64,000 nt of DNA, from NCBI GenBank assembly GCA_965232815.1, contig OZ247427.1, forward strand, positions 1,488,001 to 1,552,000, read 5' to 3'. Below are positions 53,872 to 63,587 of the stretch, one piece after another. The notes under the pieces were generated by a model. The model was given only the letters and a program-made list of their open reading frames with translations, made no database searches and was not told where the DNA came from. The DNA is from Bin87 sp026710825. GTDB lineage: Bacteria; Chloroflexota; Dehalococcoidia; Lucifugimonadales; UBA3495. The position numbers were made by a program, and so were the translations under genes. Numbering within the stretch: the first letter of the stretch is position 1; each line of letters opens with the position of its first letter.

Positions 53872-55041
53872 ATGAAAATCCCTACTGATTACCAGATCAA
53901 CGCCGAGAAGGCGCGGGCTTACGACGACGAGATGGCGTCCAAGTATCTCCGACACACGTTGATCGGCGACCCTTACATGGACCCGGTATTTGAGGCCTTG
54001 GCGGATATTCCCCAGCATCAGATCGCTCCGTTCATCCAGGCTGGCATGGAGCAGGACAGGGCGGCAATGACCGGCGCGCCACAGGTGCTGCGCGATTTCT
54101 TCATCGACATGCCTCCAGCCGACCCGCCATGGCTGGACTACGAGGAGTTTGACGCCGGAATGCGAGCCTTTCACCGAAATAGCGGCCTGATACTGTCAGG
54201 ATTTGCGGCAGGGGTGCTGGTTGACGGGTTCACGACCTATATCGCCAAGTCGTTCGTCCTTACCGGAAGGGTTGCCCATAACGGCGTCCGCAGGCTACGG
54301 CAAAACAACCGCCACTTTTTGGAAATATTCTTCCCTGGAGGACTCGCCAGGGACGGCGACGGTTGGAAGCTGTCGGTGCGCATCCGCCTGATTCATGCGC
54401 AGATCAGGCGCCTGCTGAACGAATCCGGGGAATGGGACACCGAGGCTTGGGGGGTTCCCGTAAGCGCTGCCCACCTGGGCTACGCCGCCGCCTGCTTCTC
54501 GGCGCGGACGATCAAGCACTCTGAGTCGGTGGGAGTGTCCTTCACTCAGGAAGAGCGGGACAGCATAATGGCCATCTGGCGCTACACGGCCTTCATTATG
54601 GGAGTTCCCGAGAGCATACTCTTTAGTGATGAAGCCGACGCCCTGCGCCTGCACCGGGTAGCCATGATGTGCGAGCCACCTATGCCCGACGAGTCGATCA
54701 TCATGGCCAACGCTCTCATCAACTCCGCCCCACTGGTGGCCGGGGTAACCGATCCGGCGGAACGGAAAGCCATGGCACAAAATGAGGTCTATCCAGTATC
54801 GAGGGCCCTGGTAGGAAACGATCTGGCTGACCGGCTCTACTTTCCCAGGAGCCGAAAGGTCGCCATACTCACGCAATTCAAACTGTTGCACCGCTGGCGG
54901 CGGTGGAAAGCGACAATCCTACGACAACCCCTGCAGGCGGACAATTTCGCCGCGATGCTTGCCATATCGGCCTTTGATGAGGCGGGAATCAGCTACAACA
55001 TGCCGGACCGCATTTACGCCGAAGAGTCCACCAGATGGTAA
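53872..55041 (+). CDS. MpaB-family oxygenase (DUF2236 / latex-clearing-protein-like)
   Basis: A 389-residue, mostly helical protein of the MpaB/Lcp heme oxygenase family. These cleave polyisoprene or oxidise hydrophobic substrates. The key segment RIRLIHAQIRRLL (with H175 as likely heme ligand) is present, preceded by FAAGVLVDGFTTYIAKSFVLTGR and followed by WGVPVSAAHLGYAA. No Tat or Sec signal is visible, unlike secreted Lcp, so it may work inside the cell. A purine-rich ribosome binding site (GGAAGGGGGG) precedes ATG at 53872; the in-frame TTG at 53839 is less likely. Confidence 0.8.
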   Translation: MKIPTDYQINAEKARAYDDEMASKYLRHTLIGDPYMDPVFEALADIPQHQIAPFIQAGMEQDRAAMTGAPQVLRDFFIDMPPADPPWLDYEEFDAGMRAFHRNSGLILSGFAAGVLVDGFTTYIAKSFVLTGRVAHNGVRRLRQNNRHFLEIFFPGGLARDGDGWKLSVRIRLIHAQIRRLLNESGEWDTEAWGVPVSAAHLGYAAACFSARTIKHSESVGVSFTQEERDSIMAIWRYTAFIMGVPESILFSDEADALRLHRVAMMCEPPMPDESIIMANALINSAPLVAGVTDPAERKAMAQNEVYPVSRALVGNDLADRLYFPRSRKVAILTQFKLLHRWRRWKATILRQPLQADNFAAMLAISAFDEAGISYNMPDRIYAEESTRW

Positions 55042-55260
55042 AGGTGTACCCTTTCCCACCGCGCAACTTCTTGTACCTCGCCCGTCTTTTCGTGCGGCGC
55101 CTGTAATCTTGTTCCAGGCATCACGCCCCTTCTACATTCCAGGGAGACTCTTGGGGCGCAAGCCGGGGGCGGCTAAACGCACGGCCGCGATTGTTTTAAC
55201 CATCACGGACCCCTCGTTGCTGCGAGAGCAGTCGGGCATGAGGGCTGCTGCTGGCTAATC

Positions 55261-58200
55261 TTAATCACCCTCCTGAGACTCCACGGACCCGGGTTGCCGG
55301 GAGACCAAACTGGCGATCTGTGAGCCCAGATTGGGGATTGATTCGTGCATCAGCATATAGGTTACCGGCACAGCCACCAACGTCAGGAACGTGGAACTGA
55401 CCAGGCCGCCGATGACCACCGTCGCCAATTCCGCGCTCACGAAACCGCTGGTGTCTCCGAACGCCAACGGGAACAAGGCAAGGATAGTCGTGAACGCAGT
55501 CATGAGGATGGGCCGTAGCCTCGTCTGCCCGGCAACCATCACCGCATCCAGCGTCTCGTATTCTCGCGCCCGTAGCTGGGTCACGAAAGTGATCAACACA
55601 ATGGCATTGGTGACGACTATGCCAATCAGGAACAGGAAACCCATCAGGGACGGCAGACTAAGGGCATGCCCTGTAATCGCCAACGCCACCAGCGCGCCCA
55701 CGATAGCCAACGGCATACTGAGCACAACGATGAACGGGTCGCGCAGGGAACCCAGGGTAGCCACCATCACCAGGTAAACGAGAGACACTCCGATGATCAT
55801 CGCGAGGTACACGTTGGTGAATTGTTCTTCGATATCGCTCGCAAAGCCTCCCTGCTCGACGCTTACACCCGGTGGAAGTTCCAACTCGGCGATAATCCGG
55901 TCCACTTGCGCGCTGATGGCCTGCGTATCCCGGCCTTCAAATATGCCGGTGATGGTTACTGACCGATCGCCGTCATAATGGGAAATTATCGACGGCCCAA
56001 CGGTGGTTTGAACGTCGCTGATGGCTCCCAACGGCGCCCTGCCCAAAGGCCCTGCAATGCCCAACTTCTGGAGTTCGTCAATCTCATCCAGGCTTTCATC
56101 CTTCCCACGCACTATGAGATCATATTGTTCTTCCATCAGATTAACTTCACCGACATCTGTGCCCACAGTCCAGGTGCGGACCTGGGCAGCTACGGTCTGC
56201 GAACTTAACCCGTGTTGTCCGGCTTTCGCCACGTCAACCCGGAAGGTCAGCTCCTCCTGGGCGTCGCTGACATTGGTTTTAATATTTACCACCCCCTCGA
56301 TCGGGCTTATCCCTTCAACCAGAGCCGTCGCCGTTGCTTTTACGTCGGCAAAATTGGATCCGGTTACTGCCACTTCCAGGTCAGACCTGGGCGGGCCGCC
56401 CGCGTCGGCGAACAGCAGCATTTCAACATTTTCGTTTTGCGGCAAAGACTCTCGCAACTCGGATACGAACTCAGGCGGCAAATCGTCGGACACCGTGATG
56501 AAAAACCCGGCTACGTCAAAACCGGCTTCGCCCGTGATGATTCCCGTATCGTTTTCGGTGGTGGCGCCCAGCGTAACCTGATACGACTCCACGTATCCTG
56601 CCGCAGCATGCCCTTCCAGTATCGTCTCCACAGTCCTCACCTCCTGGAACATGGACGAGGCTTCCGTTCCTTCCGGCATGGTGATGTCAATACGCAATGA
56701 CTGGATTTCGCCAGTAGAAAAGAGAGTGACGGGAAGAATCGTCAAAATAGGCAAACTCGCCGCTACCACCGCGATGCAGCCAGCCACGGTGAGCAGCCGA
56801 TGCCGCAAGGTCCAAGTCAACAGGGGAGTGTAGATTCGTTGCAGCCACTTATCTGCTCCAGTGGCTTCCTGCTCGCCCGCAAGGTCTCCCTGACGCAGGA
56901 GAACCGACGCCAACACCGGCACCGCCGTCAATGCAACGAACGTCGAGGCCAGCAGGGACACGCATACCGTTTGCGCGAAGGGCAGGAAGAACTCGCCCAC
57001 CGCGCCGGGGATAAAGACCAGCGGAAGGAACACTGCAACCGTCGTCAGCGTAGAGGCCAGGATGGCAGCGCCCACCTCTTGCGCGCCGCGCACTGCAGCC
57101 AATCCCCGCGGTTCGCCGGCCTGTACGTGGCGGTAGGTATTCTCAAGCACCACGATGCTGTCGTCCACGATGCGTCCCACCGCGATGGCCATCCCGGCCA
57201 AACTCATGAAATTCAACGTCCAGTCGAAAATCGCCATCACCAATATGGTTATCATCACACTGAGCGGTATAGAGATGGCAATGATCAACGTCGGCCGTAC
57301 GGTGTTCAGCGCTCCCCTCCAAACGGAAGGGCGAAATTGCAGCAGGAATATGAAAATGGCGGCAACGGCGATGACGAAGCCCTGTCCACCCTGTTGCATC
57401 ACTTTCGACAACTGCTTTTCGAGCTCAGGGCCATCGTTGTAAAGGACCTCCACCTCCACGTCGTCAGGCAGGGTGAACTCATCGATCAATGCCTGTAGCT
57501 CATCAGTCAACTCAATGGTATTGACTTCCGGTTCGCGCGTGATTCGCAGAGATACGCTGGCTTGCCCGTTGGTTCGGGAGAGATTTTGCGATTCCGGCGT
57601 GTCGATCAACACCTCGGCAACCTGTGACAACAGGATTGGTGTGACGTCGCCGGCGGCGTCCGGCCGGGCCCCTACCGGAGCCGAAGCAACGTACCCGACC
57701 GGCACGTTGCGGATGGAATCCAGATCGCCGTACCCGCTATAGGTCCGGATGACAGCGGAACGCCCGTTGCGGCTGAAATTCCCAGCGCTGAGATCAATCT
57801 CATTTGCCTGAACGGCGTTCGCAACATCGTTGATGCCCAGGTTGTATTCATCCAGACGATCCGGGTCCACGATGACGGACACCCGCTCGCGCACGCCGCC
57901 GCGAATCTCGACGTCGTACACGCCGTCAACCCCTTCCAACTGGGGCAATATCTCGTCATCTATTATCCGTTGTAGAGACGGTATGTCCCGGTCGCCGCTG
58001 ACGCTCAACCACATCACTGGAAAAATATCCGACGTTACACGAACCACGATGGGATTCAGCGCGTCTTCAGGCAGATCCAACGCGCTGATGTTGGCGCGTA
58101 TGTCGTCCTCGGCCTTTTCAGTGTCACCGCCGGTGGCAAAATTCGCTGTAATCGAAGACATGCTGGAGGTAGACACGGAAGTAAGCTTTTCCAGGTCTGG

Positions 58201-58425
58201 CATCCCGATGATCACGTTTTCGATCTTCTCGGTGACCTCCGACGCCACCGTATTGGGATCGCCCTGCTGGTATGGAGTTATCACATACACAATCGCAAAG
58301 TTGATCTCCGGGAACAGTTCCTGTTTCAGGCTGTCGTAGGAATACAGCCCCACCGCCAGCAGCAATGCCATCACCATGACGGTAACTGTCTTGCGGCGCA
58401 GGGCAAGCGTGGTCAGAAAAGTCAA
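55261..58425 (-). CDS. RND family efflux permease (AcrB/HAE-like)
   Basis: A 1054-residue permease with the two-fold repeated RND layout: one membrane helix, a large outer loop, five more helices, repeated once. Seen: SYDSLKQELFPEINFAIVYV, the porter domain, and in helix 4 the proton-relay aspartates (AIAVGRIVDDSIVVLENTYRH). The second half has VVTNAIVLITFVTQLRARE and ARE...LRPILMTAFTTILALFPLAFG. The frame starts with TTG at 58425 after GGGGGA. No membrane-fusion protein or outer-membrane partner gene is next to it, so it acts alone or with unlinked partners. It probably exports hydrophobic compounds or lipids. Confidence 0.9.
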   Translation of the reverse strand: MTFLTTLALRRKTVTVMVMALLLAVGLYSYDSLKQELFPEINFAIVYVITPYQQGDPNTVASEVTEKIENVIIGMPDLEKLTSVSTSSMSSITANFATGGDTEKAEDDIRANISALDLPEDALNPIVVRVTSDIFPVMWLSVSGDRDIPSLQRIIDDEILPQLEGVDGVYDVEIRGGVRERVSVIVDPDRLDEYNLGINDVANAVQANEIDLSAGNFSRNGRSAVIRTYSGYGDLDSIRNVPVGYVASAPVGARPDAAGDVTPILLSQVAEVLIDTPESQNLSRTNGQASVSLRITREPEVNTIELTDELQALIDEFTLPDDVEVEVLYNDGPELEKQLSKVMQQGGQGFVIAVAAIFIFLLQFRPSVWRGALNTVRPTLIIAISIPLSVMITILVMAIFDWTLNFMSLAGMAIAVGRIVDDSIVVLENTYRHVQAGEPRGLAAVRGAQEVGAAILASTLTTVAVFLPLVFIPGAVGEFFLPFAQTVCVSLLASTFVALTAVPVLASVLLRQGDLAGEQEATGADKWLQRIYTPLLTWTLRHRLLTVAGCIAVVAASLPILTILPVTLFSTGEIQSLRIDITMPEGTEASSMFQEVRTVETILEGHAAAGYVESYQVTLGATTENDTGIITGEAGFDVAGFFITVSDDLPPEFVSELRESLPQNENVEMLLFADAGGPPRSDLEVAVTGSNFADVKATATALVEGISPIEGVVNIKTNVSDAQEELTFRVDVAKAGQHGLSSQTVAAQVRTWTVGTDVGEVNLMEEQYDLIVRGKDESLDEIDELQKLGIAGPLGRAPLGAISDVQTTVGPSIISHYDGDRSVTITGIFEGRDTQAISAQVDRIIAELELPPGVSVEQGGFASDIEEQFTNVYLAMIIGVSLVYLVMVATLGSLRDPFIVVLSMPLAIVGALVALAITGHALSLPSLMGFLFLIGIVVTNAIVLITFVTQLRAREYETLDAVMVAGQTRLRPILMTAFTTILALFPLAFGDTSGFVSAELATVVIGGLVSSTFLTLVAVPVTYMLMHESIPNLGSQIASLVSRQPGSVESQEGD

Positions 58426-59056
58426 GGTTCCCCCAATGTCAACTAATATTCACTTTCATCGAACTGTAATCGCGAGCGGAACGTGGCAATTCAGTTGGCG
58501 TAGGAGGCATCGCTCAGTGAGCGGGACAACCGATTCCCTCGGCTGACTCACATTCAGTAGTAACATTCCTCGCTTGGACGAACCAGCTACGCAACAGTTT
58601 CTCAATGGTATGGGCAGCGACTTATCGGTTCCGTAAAGAGAGTATCTACCGTTTTCATCGGTCGATCCATGATACCGGTTTCAACGCTTACATCGCGAAT
58701 GTGTGAATCAACGGATTGCGTCCTGTTAACGCGTTAACTCAACAGCCGGAAGATCCAGGCTGCTGGATGACATGACTGGGAGCCGTCCGTACTGTCCAGG
58801 TTTGTATTGAATGCCTGAGGAACTATGTGATGTGTTCGGCGCTGCCACGATCTCCGACGGCACGCTCCCTGACGGCGAACTGAGTTTGCGCTATGGCACC
58901 TACACCCTCACGACGGTTAGAACCGAATCGGATAGCTGCCTGAGGCGGCAGACCCAACCGAAGAGCGGCGCTACGACAAATGCCCCGCCCTCTGGCTGCG
59001 CCACCAGCGACCGACGGCCTCCGCGCGCCTACACGGCCATCGCAGAATGAGCGCCT
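58426..59056. other. Long intergenic stretch with a possible relic
   Basis: About 630 bases between an RND gene and the two-component genes, both on the minus strand. A plus-strand frame (58811-59050) begins MPEELCDVFGAATISDGTLP and looks partly protein-like, with a continuation in another frame. It has no ribosome binding site and no known family, so I leave it as a possible relic. Confidence 0.4.
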
Positions 59057-59722
59057 CTACTCGCCGGCGACAAATTCTTCCAGCAGCCCGTTGCGCACGG
59101 ACCAGAGCACCAGGCTCTGCATGGTGCCAAGGTTGAGCTTTTGCTGTATGCCGTAGATCGCGTTCCGGATTGTCACCGCCTTGACGCCCCGAGCCTCCGC
59201 GATCTGGGCGTAGGACATACCCTGCGCGAACGAGACCAGGATCTCCCGCTCCCGGAGAGTGAGGCCGTGAGCATCCTGCGTGCCCGACTCCCTGCGGATC
59301 GACGCGAACGCTCGCCTCACCATGTCGGCGGGCAGTCGGAGCTCGCCACCGGCAACGGCGCGCACCGCGGCCAGGAATTGTTCACGGTTCGTGCCTTTCT
59401 GGACGTACCCGGTGGCGCCGGCGGCCGCCGCATCCACCACGGCGTCCTCTTCGGTTGACGCGGTTAACATTATGACCCGAGTGGCGGGCGCTGCCTCCAT
59501 GATCTCCCGGCACGCCTCCACTCCGTCCTTGTTCGGCATCATCACGTCCATCACCACCACGTCCGGAGAGACCTCGGCGGCCAATCTGACTGCCTCCTCG
59601 CCGTCAGCCGCCTGACCCACCACCTCAAACTCGCCCGACTGTTCCAGCACCTGTTTGAGGCCAACCCTCAGGATGGAGTGGTCGTCCACGATCAAAACCC
59701 TGATTCGCTGGTCCGTTACCAT
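59057..59722 (-). CDS. NarL/LuxR-type response regulator
   Basis: A 221-residue two-domain regulator. Receiver: acidic D13-D14, phosphorylated D59 (VVVMDVMMPN), T87 and K109 (YVQKG). Output: LuxR-type helix-turn-helix (LTLREREILVSFAQGMSYAQIAEARGVKAVTIRNAIYGIQQKLNL). A strong AAAGGAGG lies six bases before the ATG, inside the 13-base gap behind the histidine kinase gene, so the two are co-expressed. Its target genes are unknown. Confidence 0.92.
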   Translation of the reverse strand: MVTDQRIRVLIVDDHSILRVGLKQVLEQSGEFEVVGQAADGEEAVRLAAEVSPDVVVMDVMMPNKDGVEACREIMEAAPATRVIMLTASTEEDAVVDAAAAGATGYVQKGTNREQFLAAVRAVAGGELRLPADMVRRAFASIRRESGTQDAHGLTLREREILVSFAQGMSYAQIAEARGVKAVTIRNAIYGIQQKLNLGTMQSLVLWSVRNGLLEEFVAGE

Positions 59723-59735
59723 TTCGGGCCTCCTT

Positions 59736-60983
59736 TCACTGAATTTGCCGCGGGGCCTTGCAGGTCACGGTGGCGCCGCCCAAAAATCCCCTCTGCTCGA
59801 CCTCAAGATGACCGCCCAGCCGCTCGGCGGCCACCCGCATGTTGGTGAAGCCGTGACCCCGTGACGCGTAATCGTCGGGCAACCCGCCCCCGTCATCCGA
59901 GACCCAGAGGGCAATTTCCTCATCGTCGAAATCCAGGCCAATCAGTACTCGGCTGGCCTCCGCATGGCGGTAGGCGTTGGTCAGCGCGTTGTGGGCCAGG
60001 GAGAAGAGCGTGCTCTTGACCTCCACAGAAAGGGGCGGCTCCACGCCCGTCTGGGTCATCTCGGCCCGCACCGACGTAATGTTGGCGAAGCCGCTCACAT
60101 GAGACCGCAGGGCAGAGCCCAACTCCCGGCCCTCGTAGATGCCGCCAACATCGATGGGATGCCTGAGCTCCCACATGGTGGACCGGGACAGGCGGGACGT
60201 TGCCTCAAGGCTGGCCGCCAGCTCAGGGTTCCCGTCTCCGGCCAGTTCTTTCGCCGTGTCGATGCCCATCCCGATCAGAAACACCGACTGGGCCGTGGTG
60301 TCGTGAATCGACCGGGACACCTCAACCCGCTCACGCTCCAGGGCGCGTTCCCGCTCCGCCGCGTGCTGCCATCTCATGCGCTCGAACCGCGAGGCCAGGT
60401 TCACGGTGGCAACCACCGCGTACATGATCCCCACCCTGGCCAGCAGGGTCTTCTCATCCTGCTCTCCCAGGTTGATGCCGTCCCCCACCATCAGGCTTAT
60501 ACCCACATAGATCAGGGACACCACCGTAACCGAGGCGATGTTGAGCCGCAGGGAGTTGAACATCGCGGCGAAACCTGCCATGGCCGGATAGTAGAACAGG
60601 TGGAAGAACTCGTGGCTGAAGCCGTTGCTGACTGCCGCGCCCGCGGACACCAGCATCATGTCTAGGCCGTAGAGCGCCAGGAGCCAGTGCCAGGTCGGCG
60701 GCCGGCCCGACCGCAGACGGTGATGGAGGTAGCCGTTATAGGCGATTAGGGCCGACAGGAGCAAAGCGTAGACGACGAACCTGGTGACTCCGTAGTGGGG
60801 CCGGTAGGCCAGCTCGAACAGACACAGGACCGAGATGAACCAGTGCCCCCGAACCGAGATGGTCGTCACATATCTCAGCCCGTCCGGATCGGACTGGCCG
60901 AGATTCCGGTCGTTCAGCCCAAGGGCGTTGGCGGCCCGGCTGGCCAACCGCCGGACCGCGTTTTGCCGGTATGAGAGAGGCAT
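59736..60983 (-). CDS. Sensor histidine kinase, NarX/DesK type (HisKA_3)
   Basis: About 415 residues. Six hydrophobic stretches between about residues 40 and 200 form the membrane sensor part; there is no separate outer sensor domain, as in DesK-like thermosensors and membrane-state sensors. Then a short coiled helix (ERERALERERVEVSR) and the phosphorylated H227 (SRSIHDTTAQSV), typical of HisKA_3. The ATPase domain follows (LAHNALTNAYRHAEASRV, WVSDDGGGLPDDYASRGHGFTNM). I start at 60983; the longer frame to 61154 has no signal and a poor match. No clear ribosome binding site. Pairs with the regulator 13 bases downstream. Confidence 0.85.
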   Translation of the reverse strand: MPLSYRQNAVRRLASRAANALGLNDRNLGQSDPDGLRYVTTISVRGHWFISVLCLFELAYRPHYGVTRFVVYALLLSALIAYNGYLHHRLRSGRPPTWHWLLALYGLDMMLVSAGAAVSNGFSHEFFHLFYYPAMAGFAAMFNSLRLNIASVTVVSLIYVGISLMVGDGINLGEQDEKTLLARVGIMYAVVATVNLASRFERMRWQHAAERERALERERVEVSRSIHDTTAQSVFLIGMGIDTAKELAGDGNPELAASLEATSRLSRSTMWELRHPIDVGGIYEGRELGSALRSHVSGFANITSVRAEMTQTGVEPPLSVEVKSTLFSLAHNALTNAYRHAEASRVLIGLDFDDEEIALWVSDDGGGLPDDYASRGHGFTNMRVAAERLGGHLEVEQRGFLGGATVTCKAPRQIQ

Positions 60984-61608
60984 CAAGAGCGTCGCATGGC
61001 GTGCCGATTGACGGGCGCGGAGAAGGATGATCCCGACCGTTCCCAACCCGTCGTCTGCCAATCTAGTCAGCGAACGCCGCGTCCGCAAGGTGCGTTTGCC
61101 CTGTCCACTCGTAGCGATTGTATCGGTGCAATGTGCAAGGAACAGGAGGACCAAGCGTTGTGCGCCAGTGTCTTAGGCCAGGGATACTGGAACGCCCGTG
61201 CGGCGGAAGTGCGTGCGCACGACCGCATCACAAGGATGTGCATCATCAGAATGAACACGTACATCACCAGCAGTGCGCTCTCTAGAACGGCGCGGGTGTT
61301 CTATCGGATCGTGAGTCTGAACATTCCCGAGGCAGGGCAAATGCCCTGTATGAGAGAGGGCATGCGGCAATGGTATCCGGCGGGAAGCTGTGCAACGATT
61401 TTCTGGCCGGTTGCGGAGGAATGTCCCGAAAAGTGGCGGGAGCGGTCCAGCAACCGACGGGATGGTCGTGAGGCGACTTCATCCGGCGATCGCCAAGTGT
61501 TCGGGCCCGGTTTTGGGCACGATCCAGACGTTGTCCACACGGGGACTCTGATGGTCTAACCAGGCGCCGGAACGTCCGCACTGGCGGCCTGGATGACGGA
61601 GTGACCGA
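60984..61608. other. Long intergenic stretch, no gene seen
   Basis: Open frames on both strands overlap each other and show no recognised domain. It carries the upstream region of the histidine kinase (minus) and of the small unknown gene (plus). GGAG lies seven bases before the latter. Confidence 0.4.
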
Positions 61609-62202
61609 ATGAAAGTGTCGATACAACCGGCAGGAACAAAGGAACCTGCGGTCACGATGAAGGTTGATCTTGAGTTGGAAGGAGGTGTTCGAGAGGTGAT
61701 TCGGGAACTTCGCCGCTTGGCCGATGAGGCCACCGTCGGCGTCGTTGCTCGTGAGTTGTCGCGCAATTCGTCGGCAGTTCAAGTAGTGAATGTCCGGGGG
61801 GCATCGACAGTGGGGCCACGGCCAGCGCCGGAATGGACGGATGTGACGGCCGCGGACTTCGTGGCAACGATGTGTCCCGCGTCCAAGGCAGTGCTGTTTC
61901 ACGTCTGGAGCGCCGGCGAAGGGGGAGTCAATCGCGACCGGTTGTGCCAGGAGACACGGCTGGCGCCTGCGGACCTCCGCGCACAGCTGATCAGCATGTC
62001 CCATCTGCTGAGGCGGTTCGAGCGCGAGCGCGGTGTGCGCCTGATCAAGCCGGTGGTGGCCGATTATCGATTGCAGCGTTACTTCATCGACCAACAGTTT
62101 GCGGCGGCCGCATCAGCTCGGGCATTTGGCCGGGAGCAGGAACTGGGCGAGTCGGCCGGACGGGATGCCGGAAGCGGAAGTTTTTCGCACGATGGTGTCT
62201 AG
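61609..62202 (+). CDS. Small protein of unknown function, possibly winged-helix
   Basis: A 197-residue soluble protein I cannot assign. The first 60 residues are basic and acidic mixed (KVDLELEGGVREVIRELRRLADEATV). The middle (LFHVWSAGEGGVNRDRLCQETRLAPADLRAQLISMSHLLRRF) has the helical pattern of a winged-helix DNA-binding domain, and the C-terminal stretch ends in a Gly/Ser-rich tail. GGAG lies seven bases before the ATG. It is followed by debris. No partner gene is evident. Confidence 0.6.
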   Translation: MKVSIQPAGTKEPAVTMKVDLELEGGVREVIRELRRLADEATVGVVARELSRNSSAVQVVNVRGASTVGPRPAPEWTDVTAADFVATMCPASKAVLFHVWSAGEGGVNRDRLCQETRLAPADLRAQLISMSHLLRRFERERGVRLIKPVVADYRLQRYFIDQQFAAAASARAFGREQELGESAGRDAGSGSFSHDGV

Positions 62203-62255
62203 CTAGTGGCGAGGGGCTGATCCCGCGTACCCGCGCATCCGGCCACCCTCTCCTA

Positions 62256-62630
62256 ATCCGGGCGAGCGCTGCGGTCGGCGGTCCCGGTAAGGGAGGCTCG
62301 GGCCCAAACCGCGGTCACGGAGGTCAAGTACGACGTTAGGTTCAAAGGGCAATCCGATGGCTGCGCCCTCGCCAGCGGTGTCGCGGCGCCCGCTGACGCC
62401 GGGTTCAGCGAGGTGATGATCGTCGCCCACAGCAGCGCGGCCGGCGCCGGCGTGAAAAGCCCGGCCGGGACCGGAGAGCTGAGGGTATCGAGGGCGAGGT
62501 CTACGCTTCTGTAGCCGACTCGGATGCCTAGCAGTTCGGGGTGCTGGAGCCCAACAGCGATCCCGCCAAGGCCAGGACCCTGCCGGTGCGGATCGAGGGA
62601 GACTATCCAATGCTGACTGTCCTGGCATGA
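62256..62630 (+). pseudogene. Degenerate gene of unknown type
   Basis: A protein-like reading can be followed on the plus strand: REARAQTAVTEVKYDVRF, then GCALASGVAAPADAGFSEVM, then, after a shift of frame at about 62485, IEGEVYASVADSDA, an in-frame TAG, and QFGVLEPNSDPAKARTLPVR to a stop. The pieces look like one former protein broken by a frameshift and a stop. The family is not recognised. Confidence 0.5.
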
Positions 62631-62672
62631 ATCGAGCCTTCGCCGGACCGGTCGTGGGGGTCAGCGGGATTG

Positions 62673-62990
62673 ATGTCCGCGAAGCCTTTCGGGGTCAGAG
62701 CGACGCAAGACGTCGAAGAGGATGACGGCGAGGTGGTGCAGATCACGTTGCCTGCACTGGACCCGCCGCACTGCGTGACATTCATCAGCTGTCATAGGGA
62801 GGGCGCGATGATCACCGAGTTGGGTACCGCTACGGGTACGTTTTGCCAGTGCCTTTGGGAGGGCATAGGAGATTTGGGCGTCAGCCGGAGCGATAGATTG
62901 CAAGTGGTAGAGACTTGGGTAGAGGGTGAGACTCCCCGGGTGGATTTGGTCGTTGAAAATTGTGCGTTGAATGCCCTCCTCGGGGGCTGA
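62673..62990 (+). CDS. Short uncertain open frame
   Basis: A 105-residue frame (MSAKPFGVRATQDVEEDDGE onward). It is Cys-rich in the middle and acidic at the start. No ribosome binding site, no known family, and it follows debris, so it may be a relic and not an active gene. Confidence 0.25.
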   Translation: MSAKPFGVRATQDVEEDDGEVVQITLPALDPPHCVTFISCHREGAMITELGTATGTFCQCLWEGIGDLGVSRSDRLQVVETWVEGETPRVDLVVENCALNALLGG

Positions 62991-63235
62991 TGTCCTGCCA
63001 ACATGTTGATCACTGACCCCGGGTCAGCCAGCATGGGGCGGCTCTCCAATCCAAGTGTGTGTTGAAATCTGCCGCTCCATGAATGCCGGTCGTTATTTGA
63101 AAACGTGGGGAACGGCGTTGGCGGATCATATTTCCAAGCTTGCTCTTGCATTGATAGCGATGAAACAAAAAGCCGTAGGCGACAGTTCACTCAGAGCGCA
63201 CAGGGACATACGTTTGCTCTGACGCCTCGACGGTC
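62991..63235. other. Short region without a clear gene
   Basis: No supported gene or repeat seen; frames are short and broken. Confidence 0.4.
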
Positions 63236-63587
63236 GTGATAGGCAGTACTTTCCTGCCGTGGGCGGAATCGGCCACCTTGAGACAGCTCGGCAGTTGGGT
63301 CGGTTCTTCAGAATCACCCGATCTGAATGCATTTGAACTCGCGGGATATATTCATGAAGCCTCCGATGGAGACATCAACCTTGGAATCTTGCTTTTGTTG
63401 TTTGCGATGCCGATGCTGTTGGCACTGATCACGCTAATCATTGGCTTGGCCGGACTGATGGTCCGACGGTGGAATCCTGCCTTGGGAATCCTGTCGATCT
63501 TATGTCGGTTGGTCATGTGTCTGATTTCTGTCGGATTGGCAGTCGCAGGCACTGCTTTACAGAGTGATAGGAATCTTGATCTCAGTT
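63236..63587 (+). pseudogene. Membrane protein fragment, cut by a TPP-gene remnant
   Basis: A GTG-started frame reads MIGSTFLPWAESATLRQLG, then two strong membrane helices (about residues 50-74 and 82-105: GILLLLFAMPMLLALITLII, LGILSILCRLVMCLISVG). At about codon 117 the coding sense is lost because the DNA becomes antisense to the TPP enzyme remnant, although the frame stays open to 63736. Thus the true C-terminus is missing or has been replaced by chance sequence. Confidence 0.5.

Noticed and set aside
58811..59050. Small plus-strand frame upstream of the two-component genes
   Set aside because: It looks partly protein-like but lacks start signals and changes frame; kept only as a possible relic.
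61282..62094. 270-codon minus-strand frame opposite the small unknown gene
   Set aside because: His/Pro/Arg-rich shadow; the plus-strand gene has the ribosome binding site and better protein composition.
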